A program made the translations under genes and the position numbers. A stretch of DNA of 64,000 nt from a bacterium (GTDB lineage: Bacteria > SZUA-79 > Acidulodesulfobacterales > Acidulodesulfobacteraceae): positions 1 to 64,000 of the forward strand of contig JAJYPL010000001.1 of assembly GCA_021795355.1 (NCBI GenBank), in the 5' to 3' direction. Shown here piece by piece: positions 1 to 10,635 of this stretch (positions are counted from its first letter, which is position 1; every line of letters starts with the position of its first letter). The notes below the pieces were generated by a model that was not told the origin of the DNA, ran no database searches, and saw nothing but the letters and a program-made list of their open reading frames with translations.

Positions 1-2
1 AC

Positions 3-584
3 AACAATACTGAAGTAATTAACGATGACTGGCTAAGAGAACTTGTTTCTCATGCCTTGCGGCCGGAAATAGGAACTGTCGGAGCTAAACTTTTATATCC
101 GGATAATACTATTCAGCATGCAGGCGTGATAGTAGGATTTGGAGGAGTAGCAGGGCATTGTCATAGAAGTATCTTTAATGAAGATGGAGGATATTTTGGA
201 AGGGCTAATTTACTGCAGAATTATTCAGCCGTTACCGGTGCTTGCATGGCAGTTAAAAAAAAAGTATATGAAGAAGCCGGCGGTATGGACGAAAATTTAT
301 CTATAGCTTATAATGATATAGATTTTTGCTTAAAAATTTTAAAATTAGGATATTATAATGTATATACACCCTATGCTTTATTATATTATCATAAATCAAA
401 AACAAGAGGTTATAAAGATGCACCAGAAAAACAGATAAGATTTACAGAAGAAATAAAATATTTTAATAAAAAATGGAAAGATATAATAGAGAACGATCCT
501 GCGTATAATCCTAATTTAACATTAGATGCAAATTACGAATGTTTTTCTTTATCTTCTAATCCAAGAATAAAGTTTACGAATTAA
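3..584 (+). CDS. Glycosyltransferase family 2, 5'-truncated by window edge
   Basis: Reading frame is open from position 3 (NNTEVINDDWLREL...); GT2 C-terminal pattern 'TGACMAVKKKVYEEAGGMDENLSIAYNDIDFCLK'. Confidence 0.85.
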   Translation, partial: NNTEVINDDWLRELVSHALRPEIGTVGAKLLYPDNTIQHAGVIVGFGGVAGHCHRSIFNEDGGYFGRANLLQNYSAVTGACMAVKKKVYEEAGGMDENLSIAYNDIDFCLKILKLGYYNVYTPYALLYYHKSKTRGYKDAPEKQIRFTEEIKYFNKKWKDIIENDPAYNPNLTLDANYECFSLSSNPRIKFTN

Positions 585-659
585 CGGGTTTAAAATAGAA
601 CGCTTGTTGTAATATTTTTATAATGTTAGGTATGTTTTACGATTATAGGAAATTTTTAT

Positions 660-1517
660 ATGTTTAAAATCCAAGGGGTCGTTGTTTTATATAATCAAGA
701 GGAATTAGTTTTAGAAAATATAAAAAGCTATATATATGACTTAGAAAGATTATACGTAGTAGATAACTCAGAGACTAAAAATATAGAATTAATAGAAAAA
801 ATTAAAAGCTTATCTTCAAATATTATTTATATAGACAATAACGGTAATCAAGGAATAGCTCATGCTCTAAATATTGGGGCAAGATTAGCTATTGAAGATG
901 GCGCAGCGTGGATTTTTACTATGGATCAAGACAGCAGATTTATGAATGGGTCTTTAGATGTTTTAATAGGATGGATTAAGAATAATGACACTGTAAAATT
1001 AGGAATTTTAAGCCCTTTTCACTTAGTGAATCATATGGATTATACAAAATCAGACAAAGTAGTAGATGTATTATCGGTTATGACCTCCGGTAATATTTTA
1101 AATTTGGAAGTTTATAAAATTGTAGGACCGTTTGATGAAAGATATTTTATAGATCAAGTCGATAATGAGTATTGTTTAAGGCTTAGAAAAAATGGCTTCT
1201 TAGTAAAAGTGCACTATGGAAGTATTTTAATACACAGGTTGGGCAATCCTACACTGAAAATTATTCTTGGTAAAAAAAAACTATCCATTAATCATAATCA
1301 TATAAGAATGTATTATATTACACGAAATAGATTTTATACCATTAAAAAATATTTCTTTACTAGTCCTAAATTTGCATTTAGTGAGTTTAAGACTATTATT
1401 TTAGAATGGATAAAAATAATTTTATTTGACGAAGATAAAAAATTAAAAAGCAAATTTATAGTATTAGGATTTTATCATTTTTTAATAGGAAGGCATGGAA
1501 AGCTTTATAAATCCTAA
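660..1517 (+). CDS. Glycosyltransferase family 2 (rhamnosyltransferase-like)
   Basis: N-term 'VVVLYNQEELVLENI..YVVDNSE', 'FTMDQDSRF', 'GPFDERYFIDQVDNEYCLRLRKNGF'. Confidence 0.85.
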   Translation: MFKIQGVVVLYNQEELVLENIKSYIYDLERLYVVDNSETKNIELIEKIKSLSSNIIYIDNNGNQGIAHALNIGARLAIEDGAAWIFTMDQDSRFMNGSLDVLIGWIKNNDTVKLGILSPFHLVNHMDYTKSDKVVDVLSVMTSGNILNLEVYKIVGPFDERYFIDQVDNEYCLRLRKNGFLVKVHYGSILIHRLGNPTLKIILGKKKLSINHNHIRMYYITRNRFYTIKKYFFTSPKFAFSEFKTIILEWIKIILFDEDKKLKSKFIVLGFYHFLIGRHGKLYKS

Positions 1518-1599
1518 AGTCTATGTCATCATTTTTAACTTAAATTGATATACAGATACGATTAAGTTTTTTAAATATTAATATTTAATATTAATTTAC

Positions 1600-2643
1600 A
1601 TGGATAATTATTTGGATTCAAATAGAACGGCGGTAATAGTTTTAAACTGGAATAAGCCGGAAATTACCATGGATTGTATTCAATCCTTAAATGTAATGGA
1701 AGGTGACTACGACATATTTGTTATAGACAACGGCAGTGATGAAGCAAAAAGGAATAAACTCATTGAAGAAATGAAAAAACAGGATGCCGTAATTTTAAGC
1801 GAGGATGAACTTTATGATTTTAATGTTGATTCAAATGGAACATACAAAAATCTATATAATAACATTAAAAAGAACCAAACAGAAACAAGATTAAACTTTT
1901 TAATTCTTCTAAATAAAAATTACGGCTACGGAAAGGGTAATAATTTTGGATTGAGATTAGCTTGCAGATTAGGTTATAGATATTCTTTAATTTCAAACAA
2001 CGATATCAAAATAATAGACAGGAATATTTTGACCGAATTAATAAAAGGAATGGAAACAGACGAAGGTATAGCTTGGACTTCACCCAAAATCATGAATATA
2101 GAAGGTTATCAAGACGGTCCTTTCCCAGAATTTGATTTTTTTAATTTTTCTTTCTTAAGAGGTGGCATATTTTATCCTTTTTATTTATTTTTTTTGAAAA
2201 ATAAAGAAAAAATAAAAAATATAAAATTATTGGATGAATATAACAATGGGAAAATTGAGCCAAAATGGTTTACAGGCTCTTTTGTTTTTTTAAAAAATGA
2301 GAAAGTAGGAAAAATAGATTTTTTTGACGAAAATATTTTTTTATATTTTGAGGAGTTAATTCTTGCTGAAAAATTAAATATAAATAGTTTTACTCTTAAA
2401 TATGTTTCAACCGTAAATGTATTACATGAGCACAATTATTCCGAAGAATTTATTAATTTCAAAAAAGAATACGAAGGGCTAAAATCTATTATTTATTATT
2501 ATAAAGTTTATAAGAATTATAATCTATTTATATTGAATGCGGCTAAAATTTCGAGATTATTTTTTTTAGTAGTATATAAGCCTGTTGTGAAAGTCACAAA
2601 AATAATATTTAAAAAATTTAATATAAGCTATAAGAGAACATAA
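1600..2643 (+). CDS. Glycosyltransferase family 2
   Basis: 'AVIVLNWNKPEITMDCIQSL', 'DIFVIDNGS', 'NKNYGYGKGNNFGLR', 'SNNDIKI'. Confidence 0.85.
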   Translation: MDNYLDSNRTAVIVLNWNKPEITMDCIQSLNVMEGDYDIFVIDNGSDEAKRNKLIEEMKKQDAVILSEDELYDFNVDSNGTYKNLYNNIKKNQTETRLNFLILLNKNYGYGKGNNFGLRLACRLGYRYSLISNNDIKIIDRNILTELIKGMETDEGIAWTSPKIMNIEGYQDGPFPEFDFFNFSFLRGGIFYPFYLFFLKNKEKIKNIKLLDEYNNGKIEPKWFTGSFVFLKNEKVGKIDFFDENIFLYFEELILAEKLNINSFTLKYVSTVNVLHEHNYSEEFINFKKEYEGLKSIIYYYKVYKNYNLFILNAAKISRLFFLVVYKPVVKVTKIIFKKFNISYKRT

Positions 2644-2815
2644 AATTAATGAAAATACTTTAGTTTGTTTAGAATTTATAATTATTTTTAGGGTAATGAG
2701 ATAGTATAGGTTTACAATAAAATAGATATTCTTGTTTTGCCCTCTTTAACTACTTTACTCTTGGGGAGCGGTTGCACAGCAATTAAAAATGTTTTTATAA
2801 GGAGCTTATGAGCCG

Positions 2816-3970
2816 ATGAATCATAAGACGTCTATACTAAAAAACGGTTATTTAATAATAAATAAAAAAGTTAACTTTATTATAAGAATAATCGATAAAA
2901 TAGGTTATTTTTTATTTAAATTCAGGCGTAAAAAATTTGAATTTACAAAAGCGGATAATATTTTACTTGTCATATACGGCGGTTTCGGAGATGGCTTGTT
3001 GTTCACTGCGGTTTTAAAATCTATAAGGAAAAATTTCCCCAATGGCAGAATTGACGTTCTTACCAATAAAGATATAGCAAAAATATTGGAAAATAATCCG
3101 TATATTGATAATATTTTAATTTCGGATATTAAATGGGGTTATAAATATCCTTTAGTGATATTTAATATAATTAAAACTCTTAAAAATAAAAAAATAAAAT
3201 ATGATTTAGCCGTATGCTTTAGAGCTTATTTCGACAACGGAATTTTGCCTGTTTTTTTATCAGCTAAGGCAAGCAACATGATAGGGTATAAAACAGGCGG
3301 ATTTGGCTTTTTATTGGATAAAACGGTTTCTTGGCATGAAGGAATGCACGAAACTGAACATTTTCTTGATTTAATTAAACAGATATGTTCAAATTGTAAT
3401 TTAAACAAGCCTGAGTTATTCTACGACATAAAAAAAACAAAAGCTGAATTATTAGAAATACTCCAGAAGTGCGGCGTTTTGGAAAACGATAAATTTATCA
3501 TATTTCATCCTGCGAGCAAAGATGAAAGAAAAAGTCTTTCATATAAGCAGTCGATTGAATTAATCGAAAAATTATTGAATAACACCGATTATAAAATTTT
3601 AGTTACAGGAACCGATTTTGATTTACGTTATTTTAAAGAAATAAATATTGAAGATAAAAGATTAATTGGATTGCATGACAGAATTAATATTTTTCAGCTA
3701 TTAGAGCTTTTAAAAATTTCAAAATTTATTATAACGGTTGACACTTTTATTGCTCATTTAGCAGGCATTAGCGGAACTGATACGCTTGTTTTTTGGTCAG
3801 GCATTACAGATATAAAACAATGGGGTCCTTTAGGCGAAAATATAAAAATTATATCTACAGGAGAAAATATATGCGTTAAATGGCGTGAATGCCATAGATG
3901 GTGCGATTCTCGAAATTGCATGGATTTTAATATTGAAAATTCAGTAAAAATAATCTTAGAATGTCTGTAA
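2816..3970 (+). CDS. Glycosyltransferase family 9 (heptosyltransferase-like)
   Basis: 'ILLVIYGGFGDGLLFTAVLKSIRKNFPNGRIDVLTNKD' and 'DTFIAHLAGISGTDTLVFWSG'. Confidence 0.8.
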   Translation: MNHKTSILKNGYLIINKKVNFIIRIIDKIGYFLFKFRRKKFEFTKADNILLVIYGGFGDGLLFTAVLKSIRKNFPNGRIDVLTNKDIAKILENNPYIDNILISDIKWGYKYPLVIFNIIKTLKNKKIKYDLAVCFRAYFDNGILPVFLSAKASNMIGYKTGGFGFLLDKTVSWHEGMHETEHFLDLIKQICSNCNLNKPELFYDIKKTKAELLEILQKCGVLENDKFIIFHPASKDERKSLSYKQSIELIEKLLNNTDYKILVTGTDFDLRYFKEINIEDKRLIGLHDRINIFQLLELLKISKFIITVDTFIAHLAGISGTDTLVFWSGITDIKQWGPLGENIKIISTGENICVKWRECHRWCDSRNCMDFNIENSVKIILECL

Positions 3971-4039
3971 CTTACTCTTGTAAACGAACGAATTGTGCCC
4001 GCATATTTATGCTAAATATTCCTCATTTCATTTTATCAT

Positions 4040-5188
4040 ATGATGTTAAAAATGGTTTCTGAAAATTTTAGAATATACATCGATGGTCTTTTCTTTAAAG
4101 GTTCCGGTATAGGCAGGTACTATGAATCTTTGGTTAAGGAAATGTCTTTAAGAGGAATTAAAATATATACATGCGTGCCGGTTTGGTTAAAAGACGATTT
4201 TGAAGAAAATTTTAAAGATTATAATAATATCGAAGTAATATACGTAAGTTATTCAAAATATTATTTAAAAGCCTTTGCTGCGCAGTCGGTTTTCCTTAAA
4301 AAATTAGAAAAAAAAGTAGATTTGTTTTTTTATCCGCATATCAATCTGCCTTTTTATATTCCTGAAAATACCGTTGTTACGGTTCACGACTTAACGCCTT
4401 TTACTAAATTTTGGGATAGAAATATTTTAAAGAGAAATTATTATAAATTTATTTTTAAAAGAGCTATTAGACAATGCAAAGGGATTATAACTATTTCGGA
4501 GGCTACTAGAAACGATATCATTAAGTTCGATAAAAACGTTGAACATAAAGTGAAAGTTATCTATGAGTTCGTTGACGATAAATTTATTAAATCTGATAAA
4601 ACCGGCGGTCATGAGAACGACGCGTTAATAAAAGGCGGTTATATACTTTTTATAGGGAATAGAAAAAAACATAAAAATTTGGAAAGCTTAATATCAGCCT
4701 ATGATAAAATTAAGTATACATTAAAATATAAATTGGTTATTGCCGGAAGCAAAGATAAAAATAATAGATTGAAAGACGACGTAGATTTATTGATTCAAAA
4801 ATTAGATTTAAAAGACGAAATTATCGAATTGATTTCGCCTGACGACGAAACGGTAATTAATTTATATAAAAACGCTAAGCTGCTTGTATTTCCTTCGTTA
4901 TACGAAGGATTCGGACTGCCGCCCTTAGAAGCTATGTCTTGCGGATGTCCTGCGGCAGTTTCAGACATACCTGTCCTACGGGAGGTCTGCGGAGATGCCG
5001 CAATTTATTTTAATCCGGAATCGGAAGACGACATAGCGGCGAAAATTATTAAGATTTGCGAAGATAAAGAATTAAGGCAGTCCATTTTATTAAAAGGCAA
5101 AGAAAGATTAAAGTTTTTTGATAAAGAAGAAACAATAAAACATTACGTAGAATTTTTAACTGGGTTTGCAGAGGCTGATAGAAAATGA
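4040..5188 (+). CDS. Glycosyltransferase family 4 (GT-B)
   Basis: 'GSGIGRYYESLVKEM', 'VTVHDLTPF', 'FPSLYEGFGLPPLEAMSCGCPAAVSD' (E-x7-E motif). Confidence 0.9.
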   Translation: MMLKMVSENFRIYIDGLFFKGSGIGRYYESLVKEMSLRGIKIYTCVPVWLKDDFEENFKDYNNIEVIYVSYSKYYLKAFAAQSVFLKKLEKKVDLFFYPHINLPFYIPENTVVTVHDLTPFTKFWDRNILKRNYYKFIFKRAIRQCKGIITISEATRNDIIKFDKNVEHKVKVIYEFVDDKFIKSDKTGGHENDALIKGGYILFIGNRKKHKNLESLISAYDKIKYTLKYKLVIAGSKDKNNRLKDDVDLLIQKLDLKDEIIELISPDDETVINLYKNAKLLVFPSLYEGFGLPPLEAMSCGCPAAVSDIPVLREVCGDAAIYFNPESEDDIAAKIIKICEDKELRQSILLKGKERLKFFDKEETIKHYVEFLTGFAEADRK

Positions 5189-6141
5189 ATTATTTTAGTT
5201 TAATAAAAAAAACATTTAATCTTTTAAATGTAGCAAAACTTAAAAAATACGGCATAAATTCTAATATGTATTTTGTTAATCGGGAATACGGCAAAAAAAA
5301 TAATGAATTTAAAAAAATTTTGCTTTATTTCCCTGATCAAGAGTTTATGCATTTCGGAGATCATCTGTTTTTTGAACCGTTAGCTAAATTTCTTAAAGAA
5401 AATGGATTTATAGTAAAAATTATGCCTATTAAAGCAATGGAATTTTATTTTATTAACAACGGTTATGATATAGGAACTGATAACGATATTTTAGATGCAG
5501 ATTTATTGATTACAAGGGTCGAAATGTATAACGAAGCCGCGAGATTGAAAAAAAATACTTTATTCATCGATATCACGTCTTCAAGCATAAAAAATTTTCT
5601 TTGTCAGGATATCGTTAATAAAATTGCGGATTTTTTGTCGGCGGATGCAAAGAATTTTTATGCCAAACCTTCAAAGATAAATAATTATCAGGGCAAAATA
5701 GAACTAAATCGGGATAAAGAATATGTAACGTTTAACAATTATATAGACAGCGCCTTCTATAGGGTCAGAAAAAAACACTATAAGCATTTATCAGATTTTT
5801 GTAAGCATTTTGCCGAAATTAATAACCTGTCGGTTATTCATCTTGGAACAAAGAACGATAAAGAAAAAGATAAAAATTATTATGATTTTATCGATTTAGA
5901 TTTAAGAGGGAAAACCGACGTTGCAGACCTGTTTTATATTGCGTCTTTAGATAACGTAAAATTCAATATATCTTTTGATACTTTTATAATGCATATTTTT
6001 TTTCTGAATAATAAAAAATCTTTTATTTTATTTAGGGGAAGGTACACAAGTAAAGCAAGAAATTTTGTTAAACGATATATTCTTCCGCCTTTTAATCCTG
6101 AGCCTGAAATAAAAATAGAAAATATACTAGAATATATATAA
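5185..6141 (+). CDS. Hypothetical, GT9-like glycosyltransferase
   Basis: Overlaps the GT4 stop by 4 bp; located in a glycosyltransferase operon; 'FGDHLFFEPLAKFLKENGF' resembles a GT9 N-terminus. Confidence 0.5.
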   Translation: MNYFSLIKKTFNLLNVAKLKKYGINSNMYFVNREYGKKNNEFKKILLYFPDQEFMHFGDHLFFEPLAKFLKENGFIVKIMPIKAMEFYFINNGYDIGTDNDILDADLLITRVEMYNEAARLKKNTLFIDITSSSIKNFLCQDIVNKIADFLSADAKNFYAKPSKINNYQGKIELNRDKEYVTFNNYIDSAFYRVRKKHYKHLSDFCKHFAEINNLSVIHLGTKNDKEKDKNYYDFIDLDLRGKTDVADLFYIASLDNVKFNISFDTFIMHIFFLNNKKSFILFRGRYTSKARNFVKRYILPPFNPEPEIKIENILEYI

Positions 6142-6193
6142 TAGTAAATAGTAAATTCAAAACTATATTTATGTATTACGACTTTATAATTGT

Positions 6194-7648
6194 ATGATAA
6201 GCAGGAGATTTAAAACAGCTTTATTGATTTTATCTTTAGTTTTTACCGACCTTCTCGTCTTTTTTGCTTCTTTTACGGCGGCGGTTTATGCGAGAATTTT
6301 GATTTCCGTTGCATATCCAAGGCTGCCGCAATTTAATCCGAATATCGGCACCTTAGCCGATAAAATATGGTGGATGCCGTTTATATTTATTTTTTTTATA
6401 AATTATGAAGGGCTTTACGCAAGGAGGCTTCCTTACTGGGAAGAAGTTAAAGACATTATAAAAGCAATTATTCTTTTCGGCATTTTAAACTATGCGATCG
6501 TATCTATCGCAAGGTTGAGCGACAGCGTTTCAAGGCTTGTCATAGGAATAACGGGGATATTCCTGTTGTTTGCGGTTCCTTTCTCAAGATTATGGGCAAA
6601 GAGATTTCTTTACAAGTTGGGATTATGGAAAGAAAATACGATAATAATAGGAACGGACGAGATAGCCGTTCTTGCGGCCGAAGGTATGGCGAGGGAAGAT
6701 TATTTAGGGTATAACGTAATAGGTTTTTTAGACGACGATATAGAAAAAGCCGGCAAGGAAATTACCGCAGGCGGTAAAAAATATAAAATTCTGGGAAACG
6801 TTAAGCATTTAAAAAAATTTATAGGCGCTTTAAATATTTCCGCAGTAATCATTGCCAAAACGTCTTTTACGGAAGAAAAATTAACGGAATTAGTCGCCGT
6901 AATTCAAAAATACGCTAAAAATATAATAATAATACCGGATTTAAGAGGCATGCCTTTATTTAATTCGGAAATGAACTATCTTATAGCAAATCACCTGATT
7001 TTTTTAAACGCTAAAAATAATTTAAAATCCGCTTTTAACGTTTTTGTAAAAAGAATGTTCGATATTACGGCTTCGGTTGTCTTGTTTCCTTTTATTTTAT
7101 CGGCGGTAACCGTTATAAGCATATTGATAAAAATCGATTCTAAAGGACCTGTTTTCTATTCGCATAAAAGGGTGGGAAGAAACGGGAAAACGATAGGCGT
7201 TTATAAGTTCAGAAGCATGTATGAAGACGCGGACGAAAGGCTGAAAGGAATACTCGAAAGCGATGAAAATGCGCGAAAAGAATGGGAAACGTACTTCAAG
7301 CTAAAAAACGATCCCAGAATTACGAAAGTAGGCGGTTTTTTGAGAAAAACCTCTTTGGACGAACTGCCGCAGATATTTAACGTTTTTAAGGGCGATATGA
7401 GCCTCGTGGGTCCGAGGCCGGTTTTAAAAAAAGAAATCGACGAATATTACAGGGAAAATTCCCAGTATTACTTAATGGTCAAGCCTGGAATTACGGGCTT
7501 ATGGCAGGTAAGCGGAAGAAACGATACGAGTTACGATTTCAGGGTAAAATTAGATACGTGGTACGTGTTAAACTGGTCTTTATGGTTAGACGTAATAATA
7601 TTGTTTAAAACCGTTAATGCCGTTATAAAAAAAGAAGGGTCGTATTAA
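6194..7648 (+). CDS. Undecaprenyl-phosphate sugar phosphotransferase (WbaP/exopolysaccharide polyprenyl glycosylphosphotransferase family)
   Basis: N-terminal TM segments and C-terminal 'SKGPVFYSHKRVGRNGKTIGVYKFRSM', 'SLDELPQIFNVFKGDMSLVGPRP', 'KPGITGLWQVSGRNDTSYDFRVKLDTWYV'. Confidence 0.95.
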   Translation: MISRRFKTALLILSLVFTDLLVFFASFTAAVYARILISVAYPRLPQFNPNIGTLADKIWWMPFIFIFFINYEGLYARRLPYWEEVKDIIKAIILFGILNYAIVSIARLSDSVSRLVIGITGIFLLFAVPFSRLWAKRFLYKLGLWKENTIIIGTDEIAVLAAEGMAREDYLGYNVIGFLDDDIEKAGKEITAGGKKYKILGNVKHLKKFIGALNISAVIIAKTSFTEEKLTELVAVIQKYAKNIIIIPDLRGMPLFNSEMNYLIANHLIFLNAKNNLKSAFNVFVKRMFDITASVVLFPFILSAVTVISILIKIDSKGPVFYSHKRVGRNGKTIGVYKFRSMYEDADERLKGILESDENARKEWETYFKLKNDPRITKVGGFLRKTSLDELPQIFNVFKGDMSLVGPRPVLKKEIDEYYRENSQYYLMVKPGITGLWQVSGRNDTSYDFRVKLDTWYVLNWSLWLDVIILFKTVNAVIKKEGSY

Positions 7649-7867
7649 ATCAGGTTATAATTAATATAAATATAATTTTTCCAATTTTTGATTGTTTTAT
7701 CTTGATTTAAAATTTCATTCATATCGAATTAATTTACTATAAATTTAATATACGCAATATATATTATTGCTATATTATATATAGAAATTAAAAGGGGATT
7801 TATTTATTTTACCTTAATCCTGAAATAATGGGAAATAATGATGTTATATAAGATTTATTTTCCTTAA

Positions 7868-8341
7868 TTACTGAAGACCGATGTCAATTTCAAAATCAAA
7901 ATATTTAATAATATAATTCAGATAAAGTTCTACGTCTTCCATTTTATTCAATATTTGTTTGCAGATTATTTTATAATCTATATCTTCATAATCATGAGAT
8001 AGAAAATTGCGAAATGAAGCTATTTTTGCAAATTCATAAGCAAACTCCGGCGGTATAATGCTGCGTTCGCCAAGAATATCAATCGCTTCATAGTAACTTT
8101 CAGGCTGTTCGAAATCTTTATATTTTATAATCATTTCGGCTATACTTATACAACTGTCGGATACGATATAAAGATAGTGTAATAATGCGCCCCTGTAAAT
8201 AGGGTCTGAATATATTTTGCCGTCGCATTCGGGTTTTAGGCGGGCGATTATAAGCAAATCTTTATTTATTTTCTTTATTTTTTTTTCTATTCTATTTAGC
8301 ATATAAGCGGTTCCTGAAGGTTTTATAATCCAGTATTGCAT
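7868..8341 (-). CDS. hepT: HepT-like HEPN ribonuclease toxin (DUF86)
   Basis: R-x4-H-x-Y motif 'RNFLSHDY', acidic helical HEPN fold pattern, partner of the adjacent MNT gene. Confidence 0.75.
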   Translation of the reverse strand: MQYWIIKPSGTAYMLNRIEKKIKKINKDLLIIARLKPECDGKIYSDPIYRGALLHYLYIVSDSCISIAEMIIKYKDFEQPESYYEAIDILGERSIIPPEFAYEFAKIASFRNFLSHDYEDIDYKIICKQILNKMEDVELYLNYIIKYFDFEIDIGLQ

Positions 8342-8723
8342 GCGAAAGGCTTAATTCATAGTCGATTCTCTGCTCCCTGTCTTTGTCTATCAGAAGTATT
8401 CCTCTATTTATTATTGAATCAATAAGGTAAAGATTACGGACGGTATTTAAAACGACGACATCAACTTCTTTTTTTGTTAATATTGCAATGTCGTGATGAA
8501 TGCGCAGTCTGCAGTCAAAAAAATCAACGTCTTTTAATAAAACCGCAATATCAATATCGCTTAATTTGTTTTGTTTATTATGCGCCGCAGAGCCGAATAT
8601 ATAAGCGGCTATTATGCCGTCTATATTATTAAGCGCAAACCTGATGTTTTTTATTTCTGGATTATCGGCAACATTATCGCTGTTTTTATGGATATAATTA
8701 TTTTTATACATATCTTCCGGCAT
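8292..8723 (-). CDS. mntA: MntA-like minimal nucleotidyltransferase antitoxin
   Basis: GSx10DxD motif 'GSAAHNKQNKLSDIDIAVL'; overlaps the HEPN gene by 50 bp. Confidence 0.75.
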   Translation of the reverse strand: MPEDMYKNNYIHKNSDNVADNPEIKNIRFALNNIDGIIAAYIFGSAAHNKQNKLSDIDIAVLLKDVDFFDCRLRIHHDIAILTKKEVDVVVLNTVRNLYLIDSIINRGILLIDKDREQRIDYELSLSHAILDYKTFRNRLYAK

Positions 8724-9057
8724 TGTTGGATTAATCTTTTTTATAAGTATTATAACATTATTAAATTTTTTAAAAAAGTTTCAACAATACCAATAAAGCC
8801 AGATTAAATAATGGAAATAATGGGGACAGATTTATTTATTCCTATACTCCCAATTGCGTTTGCCGGTTTAAAGGCATTAAACGGCTGTCCGGTTGAGAGC
8901 GAAATTTACAATTTTATTTTTTTTTGAATAATATCTATGCTTGAAATATAAGGCGCAATATGTTTTAATTGATATTGAAATAAAAAAAATAAAGAAAACA
9001 GACCGTGATTGCCGCGGTTTAAGGCATTGCAGGGTTAGGGGTAGGTCATGCGTGAAT

Positions 9058-10446
9058 ATGAATTTAATTACTTATATTAAAATTTTTTCTATATCTTTAC
9101 CGGCTTTAATTTCCATTTTTTTTGCGGTTAAAAAGCCGAGTTCATCAAAATTTTTCGAATATGCCGCAATTGCCGGCATATTTATATTTGTCCTGTTTAT
9201 TCCCATAAAAGACGGATTTGCGACTTTCGGAATGGTTGCCGCCATTGTGTTTTTTACGGCATATAAAATTGCGAAAAGGGATTTTTCCGTAAAGCGCACC
9301 GGTTTTAATATTCCCTTGTTTTTGTACCTCGGCATGGATGCCCTGTCTTTTTTATGGTCGTACAGCCTGCACGATTCAATAGTCGAGTTTAGCAAGATAT
9401 TATACTTTTTTGCGTTTTTCTTTGCCGCCGCGGAGTTATTGAACAGCGTGAAGAAAATATCGTTTATGCTGGGCACGTTTGCTTTTTCAATAACCTTAGC
9501 CATAATGTACGGTCTTTACCAGAAATTTTTTATCGCAAGTTTTATGCATGCGGGAGCAAGACTGACGGGTTTCAATAATGATTTAAGTTTTCCGGTTCAA
9601 GTGTCGTTCGGCATAGTGGTGTTTTTATGTTTTTACGCATTTAATTTTAAAAAAAATTTTGAAAAAAAAATAAGCGGCATTAGTTTAGGCAGTCTTAAAA
9701 AGTATATTCCCGCTTTTATAATATCGGTTATCGTTTTAATCGGTTTTTTTGATATTATAATGACTAAAACGAGGTCGGTGCTTTTAGGCATAGTACCGGC
9801 TATTTTAGTTATAGCTTTTTTAAAATCCAAAAAACTTTTTATAGCCGTTATAATTTTTCTTATAGCGGCAAATGCCGGAGCTTTTTATTTTTCGAAAAAT
9901 TACCGGTCGAGGGTTATGGTTATGTTCAACCCTGCGGTTTATAAAACGGAGTCTAAGAACCATCTGGATACCGAAAGCCACGTATGCCTTATAGAATCGG
10001 GACTTGCTATGTTCGAACACCATCCTTTAACGGGGGTAGGGGCTGCGGCTTTTACGCCATATTTTAAAACTCATAAAGACGTGCAGTTTCCGTGGTATCA
10101 TAATCCTAAAACCGGAAAAAAACTTTACTGCCTTTACTGGGCGATACCCGGAAACGGCTACGTTCAGACGCTTTCGGAGATAGGAATTTTCGGGTTTATA
10201 ATACTTATGTGGCTTTTTGCCGAAGGAATCAGGAGGCCTTATGTGCTGTTTAAAAATTCGGACGACGAGTTTAAAAAGAAAATATCCGTTATGACGATAG
10301 GCATAACTATTGTGTTTATGGGCGCTTTTACTTCGGCGGCGACTATGTCCGACGACAAATGTTCCGACTTATTCCTTTTCTTTCTTGCCGTTTTTGCCGC
10401 CGCTTCGGCGTTAAGAAAAAATGAAAAACGAGAAGAAAAGGCGTAA
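9058..10446 (+). CDS. O-antigen ligase/polymerase (Wzy/WaaL-like) membrane protein
   Basis: Many TM segments; 'SGLAMFEHHPLTGVGAAAF', 'PGNGYVQTLSEIGIFGFIIL'. The ORF track starts at 8941, but ATG 9058 precedes the first TM and is the more plausible start. Confidence 0.8.
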   Translation: MNLITYIKIFSISLPALISIFFAVKKPSSSKFFEYAAIAGIFIFVLFIPIKDGFATFGMVAAIVFFTAYKIAKRDFSVKRTGFNIPLFLYLGMDALSFLWSYSLHDSIVEFSKILYFFAFFFAAAELLNSVKKISFMLGTFAFSITLAIMYGLYQKFFIASFMHAGARLTGFNNDLSFPVQVSFGIVVFLCFYAFNFKKNFEKKISGISLGSLKKYIPAFIISVIVLIGFFDIIMTKTRSVLLGIVPAILVIAFLKSKKLFIAVIIFLIAANAGAFYFSKNYRSRVMVMFNPAVYKTESKNHLDTESHVCLIESGLAMFEHHPLTGVGAAAFTPYFKTHKDVQFPWYHNPKTGKKLYCLYWAIPGNGYVQTLSEIGIFGFIILMWLFAEGIRRPYVLFKNSDDEFKKKISVMTIGITIVFMGAFTSAATMSDDKCSDLFLFFLAVFAAASALRKNEKREEKA

Positions 10447-10635
10447 GCGTAAATCGTGTTTGCATAAAATCGGCATATAAGGTATAATATAAAAGTTAGA
10501 TTATTAAATAATTAAATATATTTATCGACATTGTTAAAGTTATAAGCGCGGTATCCCTTTAAAGGCATCTCTTTAAATATTCCTCCAAAACTATTCGCAG
10601 TGTTAATTTGTATAAAAACGGGAGGAATTTAAGAA

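Noticed and set aside
8571-8807. Plus-strand 78-aa ORF opposite mntA
   Set aside because: Shadow of the nucleotidyltransferase gene and AT-rich intergenic sequence; no domain features.
8941-9057. N-terminal 39 aa of the O-antigen ligase ORF
   Set aside because: TTG start, charged non-homologous-looking extension before the first TM; ATG 9058 more plausible.
9072-9503. Minus-strand 143-aa ORF within the O-antigen ligase gene
   Set aside because: Complementary shadow ORF of a membrane-protein gene.
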